Below, one piece after another: positions 25,684 to 34,726 of a stretch of DNA of 64,000 bases. The position numbers were made by a program, and so were the translations under genes. The stretch covers positions 201,791-265,790 of the forward strand of contig NZ_BJXB01000004.1 of NCBI RefSeq assembly GCF_007990775.1, written 5' to 3'. A model generated the notes under the pieces. It made no database searches and had not been told where the DNA came from. It saw only the letters and a program-made list of their open reading frames with translations. The stretch comes from Deinococcus cellulosilyticus NBRC 106333 = KACC 11606 (lineage in GTDB: Bacteria; Deinococcota; Deinococci; Deinococcales; Deinococcaceae). Position 1 is the stretch's first letter, and the number at the start of each line of letters is the position of its first letter.

Positions 25684-25690
25684 GCCTGTC

Positions 25691-26902
25691 TCACTCGTAC
25701 CTGAGGGACTCCACCGGGTCCAGCAGGGATGCCCGACTGGCCGGATAATACCCGAAGAACACCCCCACACCGAGGCTGAACAAAAAGGCCAGTCCGATGC
25801 TGCTCACCGAGGGCACCGGAGGGGTGTTGATCAGGGCACCCACCCCGTAGGCGAGCCCCAGTCCGACCAGAATTCCGATGACCCCACCTGAAATGGAGAG
25901 CAGGGTCGCTTCAATCAGAAACTGCGTACGGATGCCCAGGGGTGTTGCGCCCAGGGCCTTGCGAATCCCAATCTCGCGGGTGCGTTCCGTGACACTCACC
26001 AGCATGATGTTCATGATTCCAATGCCGCCCACCAGCAGGCTGATTCCAGCCACACCGCCCAGAAAGAGGGTGAGGGTGGAGGTGATGGTTGAAAGGGACT
26101 GGAGCACATCCGCCTGGTTCTGGATGGAGAAGTCCCGGTCTGCTTCGCTGGCGATCCTGTGCCGGGCATCGAGCAGGTCGGTGAGGTCCAGCTGCAGGTC
26201 AGAGAGGTCCTTTTCATTTGCGGCCTGGACGTAAATGGAGTTGATGTTGCCGTTCTGCTCCCGACCCAGCGTGGTCTCAAAAGTCTCAAAAGGAACGATC
26301 ACCTGGGTGTTGGGGCTGGTGAACCCGCTGCTGCCCTTGTCCTCCAGAACCCCAACCACCGTGAAGGTCTGGTTGTTCAGCCGGAAGGTGCCTCCGAGGG
26401 CGTCCTCACTGGGGAACAGGGTAGAGGCGACTTCAAAGCCGATCACTGCAACCTTGCGGCGGCCCTGGGCGTCGTTCATGGTGAAGAAACTGCCCTGTTC
26501 GGGGGTGCTGTTGCGCACCGTCTCGTAATCCGGGCTGGACCCGATCACGTTGACCGACAGGTTCTCCCCATCCCTGCGGGCCTGGGTGCTGGTCTGGGCG
26601 GTGGGGGCCACCCCCTGGATGCGCTGTGGACTGAAGGTCTGGATGGCCCGGAGGTCACTGCGGGTGAGGGTGGCCCGTGTGCTCTGCTGAACCAGTCCGG
26701 TGCGGCTGTTCGCGTCACTGCTGATGGTGAGCAGGTTGGTCCCCAGGCCTTCCAGCGAACGGGTGATGCTGCTGGTGGTGCCCGAGCCAATCCCGGTGAG
26801 GGCCACCACCGAGGCCACCCCGATGATCACCCCAAGGGCCGTGAGGATGCTGCGCATGGGGTTGGCAAGAATCGCCCGCCATGCCGTGGTGAAAACCTCC
26901 AT
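25691..26902 (-). CDS. MacB-type ABC transporter permease
   Basis: 403 aa from ATG at 26902; an upstream in-frame start at 26962 lies inside the ATPase gene, whereas GGAGG precedes 26902 at the right distance. Topology is that of MacB/FtsX permeases: one N-terminal helix (SILTALGVIIGVASVVALTG), a large extracytoplasmic domain (about 45-270), and three C-terminal helices (LTLFLGGVAGISLLVGGIGIMNIML, then ISGGVIGILVGLGLAYGVG and VSSIGLAFLFSLGVGVFFGY). The motif VSVTERTREIGIRKALGATP is family-typical. It works with the ATPase at 26904, the adaptor at 27614 and the TolC-like proteins upstream to move substrates across the envelope by a mechanotransmission mechanism. Confidence 0.93.
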   Translation of the reverse strand: MEVFTTAWRAILANPMRSILTALGVIIGVASVVALTGIGSGTTSSITRSLEGLGTNLLTISSDANSRTGLVQQSTRATLTRSDLRAIQTFSPQRIQGVAPTAQTSTQARRDGENLSVNVIGSSPDYETVRNSTPEQGSFFTMNDAQGRRKVAVIGFEVASTLFPSEDALGGTFRLNNQTFTVVGVLEDKGSSGFTSPNTQVIVPFETFETTLGREQNGNINSIYVQAANEKDLSDLQLDLTDLLDARHRIASEADRDFSIQNQADVLQSLSTITSTLTLFLGGVAGISLLVGGIGIMNIMLVSVTERTREIGIRKALGATPLGIRTQFLIEATLLSISGGVIGILVGLGLAYGVGALINTPPVPSVSSIGLAFLFSLGVGVFFGYYPASRASLLDPVESLRYE

Positions 26903-26903
26903 G

Positions 26904-27614
26904 CTACACCTCCTCCAGCAGGCCATCTCTGACCCTGAGGGTGCGGGAGGCGTGCGCCGCAATGTCTGGTTCGTGCGTGATCAGGATGACGGTGGCTCCC
27001 TCGTGGTGGAGTTCATGAAAAAGCCCCATGATCTCCTCGCCGGTGCGGGTATCGAGGGCTCCGGTGGGTTCATCGGCCAGCAACAGGCTTGGCCGGGTGA
27101 TGAGTGCCCGGGCAATGGCGACCCGCTGCTTCTGCCCTCCTGAAAGCTGGGTGGGCCTGTGCTGGGCCTTGTCCGCGAGCCCCACCCGCTCAAGCAATTC
27201 AGTGGCCCGTTTTCTGCGCTGGGCAGGAGGAGCTTTCGCATAAATGAGCGGCACCTCCAGGTTCTCCAGCACCGTGAGCCTGGGGAGCAGAAAGAACGCC
27301 TGGAACACAAACCCGACCTTCTGGTTGCGCACCCTGGCCCGCTCGGTTTCCCCGAGGCCAGTCACGTCCTGCCCGTCCAGCAAATACTGCCCGGAGCTTG
27401 CCGAATCCAGCAGGCCCAGGATGTTCATCAGGGTGGATTTGCCGCTGCCACTTGGTCCAACAATGGCCGTGAACTCGCCTTGCTGGATGTCAAAACTCAC
27501 CCCGCGGAGGGCCTGAAATTCCTGCTCTCCAAGCTGGTAGCTTCGCTTGAGGTCCCGCACGGAAATCACTGTGCTTGTGCTGGTGGCCATGTGGGAGGCA
27601 GTGAGGACGGCCAT
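26904..27614 (-). CDS. MacB-type ABC transporter ATP-binding protein
   Basis: 236 aa. ATG at 27614 overlaps the stop of the adaptor gene (TGATG arrangement) and follows GGAGG. All nucleotide-binding motifs are present: Walker A GPSGSGKST, Q-loop FVFQAFFLLPRLT, signature LSGGQKQRVAIARAL, Walker B LLLADEPTGALD and the switch histidine ITHEPD. The pattern matches the LolD/MacB/FtsE class that powers single-nucleotide-binding FtsX-like permeases. Here ATPase and permease are separate genes, as in Gram-positive and Deinococcus systems, rather than fused as in E. coli MacB. Confidence 0.95.
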   Translation of the reverse strand: MAVLTASHMATSTSTVISVRDLKRSYQLGEQEFQALRGVSFDIQQGEFTAIVGPSGSGKSTLMNILGLLDSASSGQYLLDGQDVTGLGETERARVRNQKVGFVFQAFFLLPRLTVLENLEVPLIYAKAPPAQRRKRATELLERVGLADKAQHRPTQLSGGQKQRVAIARALITRPSLLLADEPTGALDTRTGEEIMGLFHELHHEGATVILITHEPDIAAHASRTLRVRDGLLEEV

Positions 27615-28906
27615 CACTGACCTCCAGGTGTGGGTGGGAAGGTCGGGGCAGAGGAGACCGTCTTGCGGGTGGGCAAAACCACTTTCTCATCCCCGGTCAG
27701 ACCGGAGGTGATGACCACTTCGGTGCCATCGGTTTCCCCGGTTTGCACGTCTTTCACAGCTGTTTTGCCATCTGCCATCTGCACTTCCACGGTGCTCCTG
27801 CCCCCGGTGGTCTTCACGGCCCGCTTTGGGACCTTCAGCACGTCCTGCAAGGTCAACACAGTGATTTCGGCCTGGGCACTCATGCCGGGGCGCAGCAGTT
27901 GCTCTGGGTTGGAGAGCTTCACCGTCACGTAAAACACCGGGATGTTCTGCTGCAGGGTGGCTTTCGGACTGATCTCGGAGACCTTGCCCCTGAAAGTCTT
28001 GCCCGGGAAAGCGTCCAGGGTGACTTCCACCTCCTGCCCCGTCTGAACCTGACGGATGCCCGTCTCATCCACCTGCATGGGGAGTTCAAGCACCCTGTCC
28101 TGCCCGATTTCCACGGTCACAGCACTCGATGGTCCGCCCACCGTTCCAGTCACACTGAGCACCTGGCTGTCCACCGGGGCTTTCAGGGTGTGTTTCTGCA
28201 GTTGTGTTTGTGCGGTCTGCAGTGAGGTCCGGGCTGATTCCACAGAGAGACTGGCATTGTCGATGGACTGCTGGTTGCTGGTCTGCTGGGTCTGCTGGGT
28301 GTTGAGGGCGGCCTGATAGGCCACCTGCGCAGATTTGAGGGCGTCACTGGCTTTCTGCAGGGCCGTCTGTGCATCGGTGAGGGTCTGCTGGCTCACCCCA
28401 CCGGCCTGATAAAGACGCTGGTTGAGGGTGAGGGTGTCCTGGGCGGATTGCAGTTCCCGGCGAGCATTCTGCACGTTCACCCGTGCGGTTTCCACCGCCT
28501 GCTGCTGGGAGGTGGTGTTGCTGCTGGAAGACGCCCGGGAGCTTTTCAGGTTGTTTTCGGCGGTCTGCAGGCTGGTTCTGGCGTTCAGAAGGTTGTTTTC
28601 TGCTTCCTGATCGTCCATTTTCACCAGCACCTCCCCACTTTTCACCCGGCGACCTTCCTCGATCAGGAAGGTCACGGTTCCAGAGACGTCCGGATGCAGT
28701 TCCCGCACGTCGGTGGCTTTCAGGGTGCCGGAGCCACTCACCTGCAACTGGAAATTGCCCTTGCTTACGGGCACGGTGTCCAGCACAGTGGGCATGGACC
28801 CTGGTCTTGGGAGTGCGAAAAAGCCCCCCACCAGCACCACCGGGACCAGCCACCACCACAGCCGTTTTCTGCCTTTTGGAGGGTTTTTGCGAACGGCGGT
28901 GGTCAC
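27614..28906 (-). CDS. MacA/HlyD-type periplasmic adaptor (membrane fusion protein)
   Basis: 430 aa. One N-terminal membrane anchor (LWWWLVPVVLVGGFFALP, about 15-32) is followed by a lipoyl half-domain (QVSGSGTLKATDVRELHPDVSGTV), a long alpha-helical hairpin (about 100-260, heptads rich in Ala, Gln and Leu), the second lipoyl half and beta-barrel domains (LKAPVDSQVLSVTGTVG, VEVTLDAFPGKTFRGKVSEISP) and a membrane-proximal domain. The hairpin would dock on a TolC-like channel. It overlaps its neighbours by 3-4 bases on both sides, so the five efflux genes are one operon. Confidence 0.93.
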   Translation of the reverse strand: MTTAVRKNPPKGRKRLWWWLVPVVLVGGFFALPRPGSMPTVLDTVPVSKGNFQLQVSGSGTLKATDVRELHPDVSGTVTFLIEEGRRVKSGEVLVKMDDQEAENNLLNARTSLQTAENNLKSSRASSSSNTTSQQQAVETARVNVQNARRELQSAQDTLTLNQRLYQAGGVSQQTLTDAQTALQKASDALKSAQVAYQAALNTQQTQQTSNQQSIDNASLSVESARTSLQTAQTQLQKHTLKAPVDSQVLSVTGTVGGPSSAVTVEIGQDRVLELPMQVDETGIRQVQTGQEVEVTLDAFPGKTFRGKVSEISPKATLQQNIPVFYVTVKLSNPEQLLRPGMSAQAEITVLTLQDVLKVPKRAVKTTGGRSTVEVQMADGKTAVKDVQTGETDGTEVVITSGLTGDEKVVLPTRKTVSSAPTFPPTPGGQ

Positions 28907-29919
28907 TGCACACCTCCCACATCCACCCCGGCAGCAACACTGAGGGTCATCAGGCTCCTGAAATAACTGTTTTCGGCCTGAAGCAGAGACAGTTCACTGT
29001 TCAGCACGCTGCCCTCGCTTTGCAGCACGTCCACTTTCGCCACCTGACCGTTCTTGAAGCGGGTCTGGGTCTGCTTCAGGCTTTCCTGGCTGTTTTGCAG
29101 GGCCTTTTGTTGCAACTGCACTTTCTTCCAGGCGTCGAGGGCCTTCTGGTGGCTGTCGTTCAGGGTGTTGATGGCGCTTTTCAGGGTGCTTTCCAGCGTG
29201 CGCTTGCGGTTCTCCAGGGTGGTTTTCGCATCCTCCAGGGTGCTTTTCGGGGTGTAATCGTTGTTGCTGAGGTTCCACTGCAACGCTGCGCTCTCCACGC
29301 TCTGCCGGGCCTGCACCACACTGCTGAGCTGCCCGGAGAGGTTCTTCTTCAGGTCCTCGAGTTTCACACCGAGGGGCCTGGGATCTGCCAGCGGTTGCGC
29401 TTCAAGGTCTGCACTGTTCCCACCGAAAAGCTTGCTCAGTTGCAGGCTGTAGATGGGCGTGGCATCCCTGGCGTTCTCCAGGCTTTGCAGGTCCGACTGG
29501 TGGGTCTGCTCGGCATTCTTCACATCAAGAGCTGTGGCGTTTTTCAGTTGCAATCGGGCCTTCTGGATGTTCAGCTTCATCAGGGAGAGCTCCACCTGTT
29601 TTGAGAGCACCTGGATGTTCTTCTGGTTTTCGAGCAGTTGCGTGTAGCTGTTCAGCAGGGACTGCCGGGTCTGCAGTTCGGTGGCTTTCAGGTTCACTTT
29701 GGCCTGATTGAACGTCTGCTCTGCCGAGAGCAAATCTGTGGCCAGGGCGGTGGGGTCCTGCTGTTTGATGGTCCAGTCCTCCTGTGCACTGTTCAGTTCG
29801 GTGCGGGCATTTTGCAGGTCGGTGTTGTCCCGCAGGGTGTTCTCCCAGGCGTGCTGGAAACTGAGGGGAGCGGCGAGGGCGGTGGTGGCCATGAAGACAG
29901 TGAGGGTCAGCATTTTCAT
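28903..29919 (-). CDS. TolC-like outer-membrane efflux protein, second copy
   Basis: 338 aa with a Sec signal peptide (MKMLTLTVFMATTALAAPLSF). It is dominated by long helices with TolC-family heptads (WENTLRDNTDLQNARTELNSAQEDW; ENSYFRSLMTLSVAAGVDVGG at the end). It is about 90 residues shorter than its neighbour and than typical TolC family members (over 400 aa); the region between the two helical halves is reduced. It overlaps genes on both sides by 4 bases. Having two tandem TolC-like genes suggests either two channels or a mixed trimer. Confidence 0.82.
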   Translation of the reverse strand: MKMLTLTVFMATTALAAPLSFQHAWENTLRDNTDLQNARTELNSAQEDWTIKQQDPTALATDLLSAEQTFNQAKVNLKATELQTRQSLLNSYTQLLENQKNIQVLSKQVELSLMKLNIQKARLQLKNATALDVKNAEQTHQSDLQSLENARDATPIYSLQLSKLFGGNSADLEAQPLADPRPLGVKLEDLKKNLSGQLSSVVQARQSVESAALQWNLSNNDYTPKSTLEDAKTTLENRKRTLESTLKSAINTLNDSHQKALDAWKKVQLQQKALQNSQESLKQTQTRFKNGQVAKVDVLQSEGSVLNSELSLLQAENSYFRSLMTLSVAAGVDVGGVQ

Positions 29920-31208
29920 AAGGATTCTCCTGTGGCAAGGCGCAATTTGAACGCCTGCAGGTAAGCATTGCGGCGGGCCTGGACGAGATTGAAGCGGGCG
30001 GATTGCAGGCGGATTTCGGCGTCCAGCAGCTCTGCCGGGGTGATGAGGCCCAGTGACAGGCGTTTTTGCTGGATTTCCAGACCCTGCCCGGCATGCCGGA
30101 CCTGCAGGGTGCCCTCCTCCACCTGTTGAACGCGCTGGAGGTAACTGTGGTACTGGGTGGTGATGTCCTGTTTCACGGTGTTGAGCGCGTCTTCCACTGC
30201 GAGAAGTTGCAGGTCCCGCTGGGCCATCAGGTTCTGCAGAGTGTAAGGCCGGGTGGGGTCGAGGGGAACGTTCAGTTGCACCCCCACCGAGTACCCCAGA
30301 CCACCTGTGCCGGAAGAGCCGACGGGGTAACTCGCGGACATCCCCACACTGCCGGACTTCAGGGCAAAGTCGGTGCTGACGTTCCAGCCTCCACTGAGCT
30401 GCCCGAATTTGCCCGTCACCGTGAGGTCAGGCAGGGCGGACTGCAGTTGCTGGGCAGCGATGGCATCCTCACTGTCCTGGAGGGACAGCTTCGCTTTCTG
30501 CACATTGGGATGCTGGTCTGCTTTCCTGAGCAGCACCTCAGGTCCAGCAAAGGCTGGGAGGGAAAGGTCAGGGGTGAGGGTGTCGCCATCCTGCACGTCC
30601 CTTCCGAGCAACAGGGAAAGGGATTGCAGGGCTCCTTGCAGTGTGCCCTGGCTGGACTTGAGGGTGTTCTGGGCTTTCAGCACATTCAGTCGGGCATTCT
30701 CCAGCGTGTCCCGGGTGGCCTGACCGAGCAGGAGACGTTTTTCAGCGGTTTGCAGGGCAAGTTCTGCCTGCTGCAGCTGCAGTCTGGCAGCATCCACCTG
30801 CTCACGGGCGGTTTCCACCTGAAAGTACTGCTCCATCACCTGCACCTTCGCCTGCCCCAGTGCAGTCTGGGCGTCCCAGCGGGCCTGTTGCAGGGCCCGT
30901 TCAGCACTTTGCAGGTTCAGGGGGGCGTTTGCCCACGGGGCGACATCCCAGCTGGCCTTGCCTGAAAGGGTGCCACTGGTGGTGTCCGTTTTTGAATCGA
31001 AATGGCCCGTGAGGTTGAGGTTCCCCGAGAGGCTGACCGAGGGCTGCACCTGCACCAGGGCTTTCTGGTAGGTGAGTTCGGCACGCTGAAGCTTCAGGGC
31101 AGCGGTTCTGGTGGCACTGGTGGGGACCTGCAAGGCGGCATCCAGGGTGATGGGGGTGGCGAGGGCACCGCCGAGCAGACCCAGGGTGATCAGGATCAGT
31201 CGTCTCAT
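29916..31208 (-). CDS. TolC-family outer-membrane efflux protein
   Basis: 430 aa with a signal peptide (MRRLILITLGLLGGALATPITLDAAL). Two homologous halves of long helices and beta strands: AELTYQKALVQVQPSVSLSGNLNLTG in the first and ESLLARKADQHPNVQKAKLSLQDSEDAIAAQQLQ-like sequence with LPDLTVTGKFG in the second. The length and the PSVSLSG / LPDLTVTG strand starts are typical of the family. First gene of the efflux operon; its promoter lies in the 237-bp region shared with the divergent response regulator. Confidence 0.9.
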   Translation of the reverse strand: MRRLILITLGLLGGALATPITLDAALQVPTSATRTAALKLQRAELTYQKALVQVQPSVSLSGNLNLTGHFDSKTDTTSGTLSGKASWDVAPWANAPLNLQSAERALQQARWDAQTALGQAKVQVMEQYFQVETAREQVDAARLQLQQAELALQTAEKRLLLGQATRDTLENARLNVLKAQNTLKSSQGTLQGALQSLSLLLGRDVQDGDTLTPDLSLPAFAGPEVLLRKADQHPNVQKAKLSLQDSEDAIAAQQLQSALPDLTVTGKFGQLSGGWNVSTDFALKSGSVGMSASYPVGSSGTGGLGYSVGVQLNVPLDPTRPYTLQNLMAQRDLQLLAVEDALNTVKQDITTQYHSYLQRVQQVEEGTLQVRHAGQGLEIQQKRLSLGLITPAELLDAEIRLQSARFNLVQARRNAYLQAFKLRLATGESL

Positions 31209-31432
31209 GCCAGACAGTGTGTGGTACGAACTTCAAGAGGTGATGCATCTGCTGTGAATTTTGGATGAAAGTGAAAATGACTTCCTGGACAGGAAATTCC
31301 GTTTTCTATGGCAGGGAATGACCAGTTCTGGCTGCCCAGCATCGGGCTGCAGCAAGGATTTCCGGGTTTTTTCTGAAAGGGCTTTGTGAATGTTCCTTCA
31401 AAAAACCTTCTTTTCCCCTTCAACACACTCCC

Positions 31433-31438
31433 TACAAT
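31433..31438 (+). promoter_or_regulatory. -10 box (TACAAT) of the response regulator; leaderless start
   Basis: TACAAT lies 7 bases before the ATG at 31446. Transcription would begin at or next to the start codon; no Shine-Dalgarno is present. Confidence 0.6.
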
Positions 31439-31445
31439 AAGAAGC

Positions 31446-32129
31446 ATGCACAGCATCCTGATTGTGGAAGACGAAAACGACCTCGCGGAAGTGCTGGTGC
31501 GCTACCTGCAGATGGAGGGTCACCACACCGAGCGGGCCAAGGATGGGGAAGAGGGGCTTTCCCTGTGGCGGGCCGCCCAGCCGGATCTGGTGATCCTTGA
31601 CATCATGCTTCCCCGCCTGAACGGACTGGAGGTGCTGCGCACCATCCGGCAGAGCCGCAAACGCACCGCCGTGATCATGCTGACCGCCCGCGCAGAGGAA
31701 ATCGACCACGTGCTGGGGCTGGAACTCGGAGCGGATGATTACGTGGTCAAACCCTTCAGGCCCCGTGAACTGATGGCCCGCATCAAGGCGGTGCTCAGGC
31801 GCACCCGGCAACAGGAGGACCACGATGACCGCCCCATCCGGGTGGGTGCGCTGGAACTGGACGTGTCCCGCTTCACTGCGAAAATGGCCGGGAAGAAACT
31901 GGAGGTCACCCCGGCAGAATTCCGCCTGCTGCTGACCCTGGCCCGCAGTCCAGGACGGGTGTTCAGCCGCCAGGAACTGATTGCCGAGGCCCTGCCCGAG
32001 TCGGACGCGATGGACCGGGTGGTGGATGCCCACATGATGCACCTCAGGCAGAAGATGGTGCGCCTTGATCCCACGCCCCTCCTGGTGACCGTGCGGGGAG
32101 CAGGGTACAAACTGGGTGAAGAAGGGTGA
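31446..32129 (+). CDS. OmpR-family response regulator
   Basis: 227 aa. The receiver domain (1-120) has the acidic pocket (VEDEND), phosphoacceptor D52 (LVILDIMLPRLNG) and conserved lysine in DDYVVKPF. The winged-helix domain (about 128-225) ends with the typical VTVRGAGYKL. ATG at 31446 is chosen because a TACAAT box is 7 bases upstream and the receiver begins there at the usual MHSILIVED. Its last bases overlap the GTG start of the kinase gene (GTGA), so the pair is translationally coupled. Divergent from the five-gene efflux operon, which is its probable target. Confidence 0.95.
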   Translation: MHSILIVEDENDLAEVLVRYLQMEGHHTERAKDGEEGLSLWRAAQPDLVILDIMLPRLNGLEVLRTIRQSRKRTAVIMLTARAEEIDHVLGLELGADDYVVKPFRPRELMARIKAVLRRTRQQEDHDDRPIRVGALELDVSRFTAKMAGKKLEVTPAEFRLLLTLARSPGRVFSRQELIAEALPESDAMDRVVDAHMMHLRQKMVRLDPTPLLVTVRGAGYKLGEEG

Positions 32130-33202
32130 AGCGGGGCAGCATTTACCTGCGCCTGCTGGGTGTGATGCTGTTTCTCACCATCTCCACCCCGGTGGTGGCT
32201 TTCCTGATGACCGCTTACACCATCTCCGTGACGGTGCAGGGGGACGTGTGGAACTTTTTTCCCAAACAGGAGTGGCCCACCCCTGAAGCGCAGGTTCTGG
32301 GGGAACGCCTGCGCTGGAACGCCCTGTGGGCCGCCCTGATCAGCGCTGGACTGGCCTCCATGGTGGCCCTGGTGCTGGCCCGGGGCATTGCACAACCCCT
32401 GGTGCAGGTGGGGCAGGCCGCGCGCAAGATCACCGATGGCAACCTCTCTGCCCGTGCACCTGCTTCCCCGCAGATGCTGGGGCAGGAGGCGGCAGAACTG
32501 GTGCAGCACTTCAATGAAATGGCAGAGGGTCTGGAAAAGCTGGAAGCGGGCCGCAAACGCATGATGGCCGACATTGCCCACGAACTGCGCACCCCTCTGG
32601 CCGTCTTGCAGGCCCGACTGGACGGCCTGGAAGATGGCATGCTGACCTTTGATCAGCAGGAGGCCCGCAAACTCTCCCTGCAGGTGGGCATGCTCAACCG
32701 TCTGGTGGAAGACCTGCGGCTCCTCACCCTGGCAAACACCGGGCAACTCCCTGTTCAGCAGGAAGCAGTCAACCTGAAAGTCCTTTTTGAGGATGTGATT
32801 TCCTCATTTGCCATCCGGGCAGAGCAAAACCAGCTCACGCTCACCCTGCAGGTCCCTGCAGAAGACGTGACCCTCACAGGAGATGCAGACCGACTTGCCC
32901 AGGTGCTCTCCAATTTGCTGGAAAACAGCCTCAGGCACGCCCGCAGCCAAATTGAAGTGCAGGTGTTCTCCTCTGGGACATTCAGTGTGGAAGACGATGG
33001 TCAGGGGGTGCCTGAGCAGGAACTTTCCCGCATTTTTGAATTGTATTACCGCACCGATGAATCCCGTTCCCGTGAAAAAGGAGGAAGTGGCCTGGGGTTG
33101 CCCCTGGTGCAGGCTTTCTTGCAGGCCCATGGTGGACATGCCACCGCAGAAAAGGGACAGTGGGGGGGCCTGAAAGTCACCTGCCAGATTCGTGTGAATT
33201 GA
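32126..33202 (+). CDS. Sensor histidine kinase (two-component partner)
   Basis: 358 aa, GTG start overlapping the response regulator stop. Two membrane helices (about 11-31 and 66-86) flank a very short extracytoplasmic loop of about 35 residues, so the signal may be sensed within the membrane. HAMP (87-140), HisKA with H152 in IAHELRTPL, and an HATPase domain with N box NLLENSLRHA, G1 VEDDGQGVP and G2 GGSGLGLPLVQ. The small loop resembles the intramembrane-sensing kinases that control MacB/BceAB-like exporters. Followed by a strong terminator. Confidence 0.95.
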   Translation: MKRGSIYLRLLGVMLFLTISTPVVAFLMTAYTISVTVQGDVWNFFPKQEWPTPEAQVLGERLRWNALWAALISAGLASMVALVLARGIAQPLVQVGQAARKITDGNLSARAPASPQMLGQEAAELVQHFNEMAEGLEKLEAGRKRMMADIAHELRTPLAVLQARLDGLEDGMLTFDQQEARKLSLQVGMLNRLVEDLRLLTLANTGQLPVQQEAVNLKVLFEDVISSFAIRAEQNQLTLTLQVPAEDVTLTGDADRLAQVLSNLLENSLRHARSQIEVQVFSSGTFSVEDDGQGVPEQELSRIFELYYRTDESRSREKGGSGLGLPLVQAFLQAHGGHATAEKGQWGGLKVTCQIRVN

Positions 33203-33239
33203 ATCTCAAGCCGTCCTGATTCTTCATTCAATTCAAAAA

Positions 33240-33268
33240 CCGCCCATTTCTCGCTGGGCGGCTTTTTT
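33240..33268 (+). terminator. Terminator of the two-component operon
   Basis: CCGCCCA/TGGGCGG stem with an 8-base loop followed by TTTTTT (33263-33268), 38 bp after the kinase stop. Confidence 0.9.
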
Positions 33269-33300
33269 CTGCTTGGGGGGCAGAATTTGTGGCCTGATTT

Positions 33301-33777
33301 TCAGCCTTTCGGAGCTTTTGCCATGCCGGGCATCTTCACGAACATGGGAGGTTTGATGCCCATCAGGCGCAGCATCGTCCAGACCTGCCCTTTGTGGTGG
33401 ATGTCATGCTCTCTCAGCATGTCCATCACCTGAAAGAGCGGCAGGTGCACGTTGGGGAAGGCTTCGACAGTTTTGGAGAGCTGTTCAGGGGTGGTCTGTG
33501 AGAGAAACGCCGTGGTCTGCTCGGTGAGCTGCTGGTACCTGTTCACAGCGTCCTGAAGGGTGGGGGAAGGCTCCAGACGCACACGGGGCTCTTTGCGGGC
33601 AGAGGCCAGCATCATGGTGTTGGTCTGCGAGAGGTGATCGATCAGGTTCTTCACAGACATTCCACCCTCCCAGGCTGTGAAGTTCCCCTGGTCTTCGCTG
33701 AGGTTCTGCACAGCTTCGATCAGGGCGAGGCGGTGGGCAAGCAGGCTGTGGGTGTACTGTTCAGGGCTGTAAGGCAT
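33301..33777 (-). CDS. DinB-superfamily protein
   Basis: 158 aa from ATG at 33777 (MPYSPEQYTHSLLAHRLALIEAVQNL). A four-helix-bundle protein with the three family histidines in the expected places: LIDHLSQT (first ligand) and MLREHDIHHKGQVWTMLRLMG (second and third). DinB proteins are putative metal-dependent thiol transferases; in Deinococcus the family is expanded. Its start overlaps the end of the NmrA-like gene by 17 bases, so the two are coupled. Confidence 0.88.
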   Translation of the reverse strand: MPYSPEQYTHSLLAHRLALIEAVQNLSEDQGNFTAWEGGMSVKNLIDHLSQTNTMMLASARKEPRVRLEPSPTLQDAVNRYQQLTEQTTAFLSQTTPEQLSKTVEAFPNVHLPLFQVMDMLREHDIHHKGQVWTMLRLMGIKPPMFVKMPGMAKAPKG

Positions 33778-34645
33778 GGTTTTTCTCCTGGGTTTGAATT
33801 CGGGGTGGCCAGCAGGACTGCATGTCCCTGGCAAACTCGGCGAAGGTCGTGGGGGGCGTTCCCAGCAGGTCTTGAAGGTCCGTGCTGACCCGTCCTGCAC
33901 GGCCCAGACGGGCGGTGGTGTAGATCACCATCATGATCATGATGAAATCCCACTTGGTGTTTTTCTGTCTCCAGTGCTGAACAAACTCAAAAAGTCCGGG
34001 GTTGTCGTACTTGATGTTGCGCCCGAGTTCCCTGGACAGGATCTCTGCCACCTCAAAGTAGGTGAGGGCTTCGCTGCCGGTCAGGTCATAACCACGGGTT
34101 TCAGAGGGAGGATGTTTGAAGAGCTGTTTTGCTGCCCGGGCAATGTCGCGGGTGTCCACAAAGCTGGTTCTGCCGTGTCCTGCAGGCATCTTCAGGTGCC
34201 CGTCAATGACCTCCTCACGGTGGGTGGTCATGAGGTTCTGCATGAAAAACGAGGCCCGTAGAAAGCTCGCCGTTAAAGGGAGGTTCTGCAGGTGTTTTTC
34301 AATCTGGTGGTGAGGCGCAGCCGGGTTCTGGGGGGCACCCAGCAGGGAAAGGTACACCATGTGTTCGATTTTGCGGTGGGCACAGTGATCCAGGAAGGGG
34401 TACATGCGAACTTTCAGGCTGCCCTGCCCTGGTGGAAGCACCACAAACACCTGATTCACCCCTTCAAGGGCTCTGGCGTAGGTGTCCGGGTTCTGAAAAT
34501 CAAATTTCACCCAGGGGTGGTTGCCGTGGCGTTGAGCCGCCTGAACGGGATCGCGCACAGCTGCCCTGTAGGGCATTTTTGCTTGCTGCAACTCATGCAG
34601 TAGGGGGTTTCCGACATTTCCGGTGGCTCCGGTGACCAGGATCAT
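33761..34645 (-). CDS. NmrA-like NAD(P)-binding protein (atypical short-chain dehydrogenase)
   Basis: 294 aa from ATG at 34645, where the Rossmann motif begins (MILVTGATGNVGNPLL, GxxGxxG); an upstream TTG at 34678 lacks an RBS. Blocks typical of the family are ALEGVNQVFVVLPPG, EHMVYLSLLGA, HHQIEKHLQNLPLTASFLRASFFMQN and SFVDTRDIARAA. The classical catalytic Y-x-x-x-K is absent, so it may be a redox sensor or a reductase such as a quinone oxidoreductase. It is downstream of a divergence-free promoter region after the HxlR-type gene, on the same strand; redox control by that regulator is plausible. Confidence 0.85.
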   Translation of the reverse strand: MILVTGATGNVGNPLLHELQQAKMPYRAAVRDPVQAAQRHGNHPWVKFDFQNPDTYARALEGVNQVFVVLPPGQGSLKVRMYPFLDHCAHRKIEHMVYLSLLGAPQNPAAPHHQIEKHLQNLPLTASFLRASFFMQNLMTTHREEVIDGHLKMPAGHGRTSFVDTRDIARAAKQLFKHPPSETRGYDLTGSEALTYFEVAEILSRELGRNIKYDNPGLFEFVQHWRQKNTKWDFIMIMMVIYTTARLGRAGRVSTDLQDLLGTPPTTFAEFARDMQSCWPPRIQTQEKNHALQP

Positions 34646-34726
34646 GGGGACCTGACTTTCCCGTTCCTTGTGGAACAAAAAGTGGTGTGAGACAATTTAT
34701 GGTATAACACGATCTGGCAACAACAA

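Larger units (their letters stand above)
25360..25690. other. Spacer of about 330 bp between the regulator and the efflux permease
   Basis: No gene is supported. A minus-strand frame (25352-25630, GTG start, no RBS) reads plausibly in codon use (VLLKWSIFPVLPIEMVVV) but has no recognised homolog and covers the TATAAT promoter, so it is not called. A hairpin at 25655-25683 (ACAACCCC, loop region, GGGGTTGT) lies just past the permease stop and may terminate the efflux operon. Confidence 0.5.
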
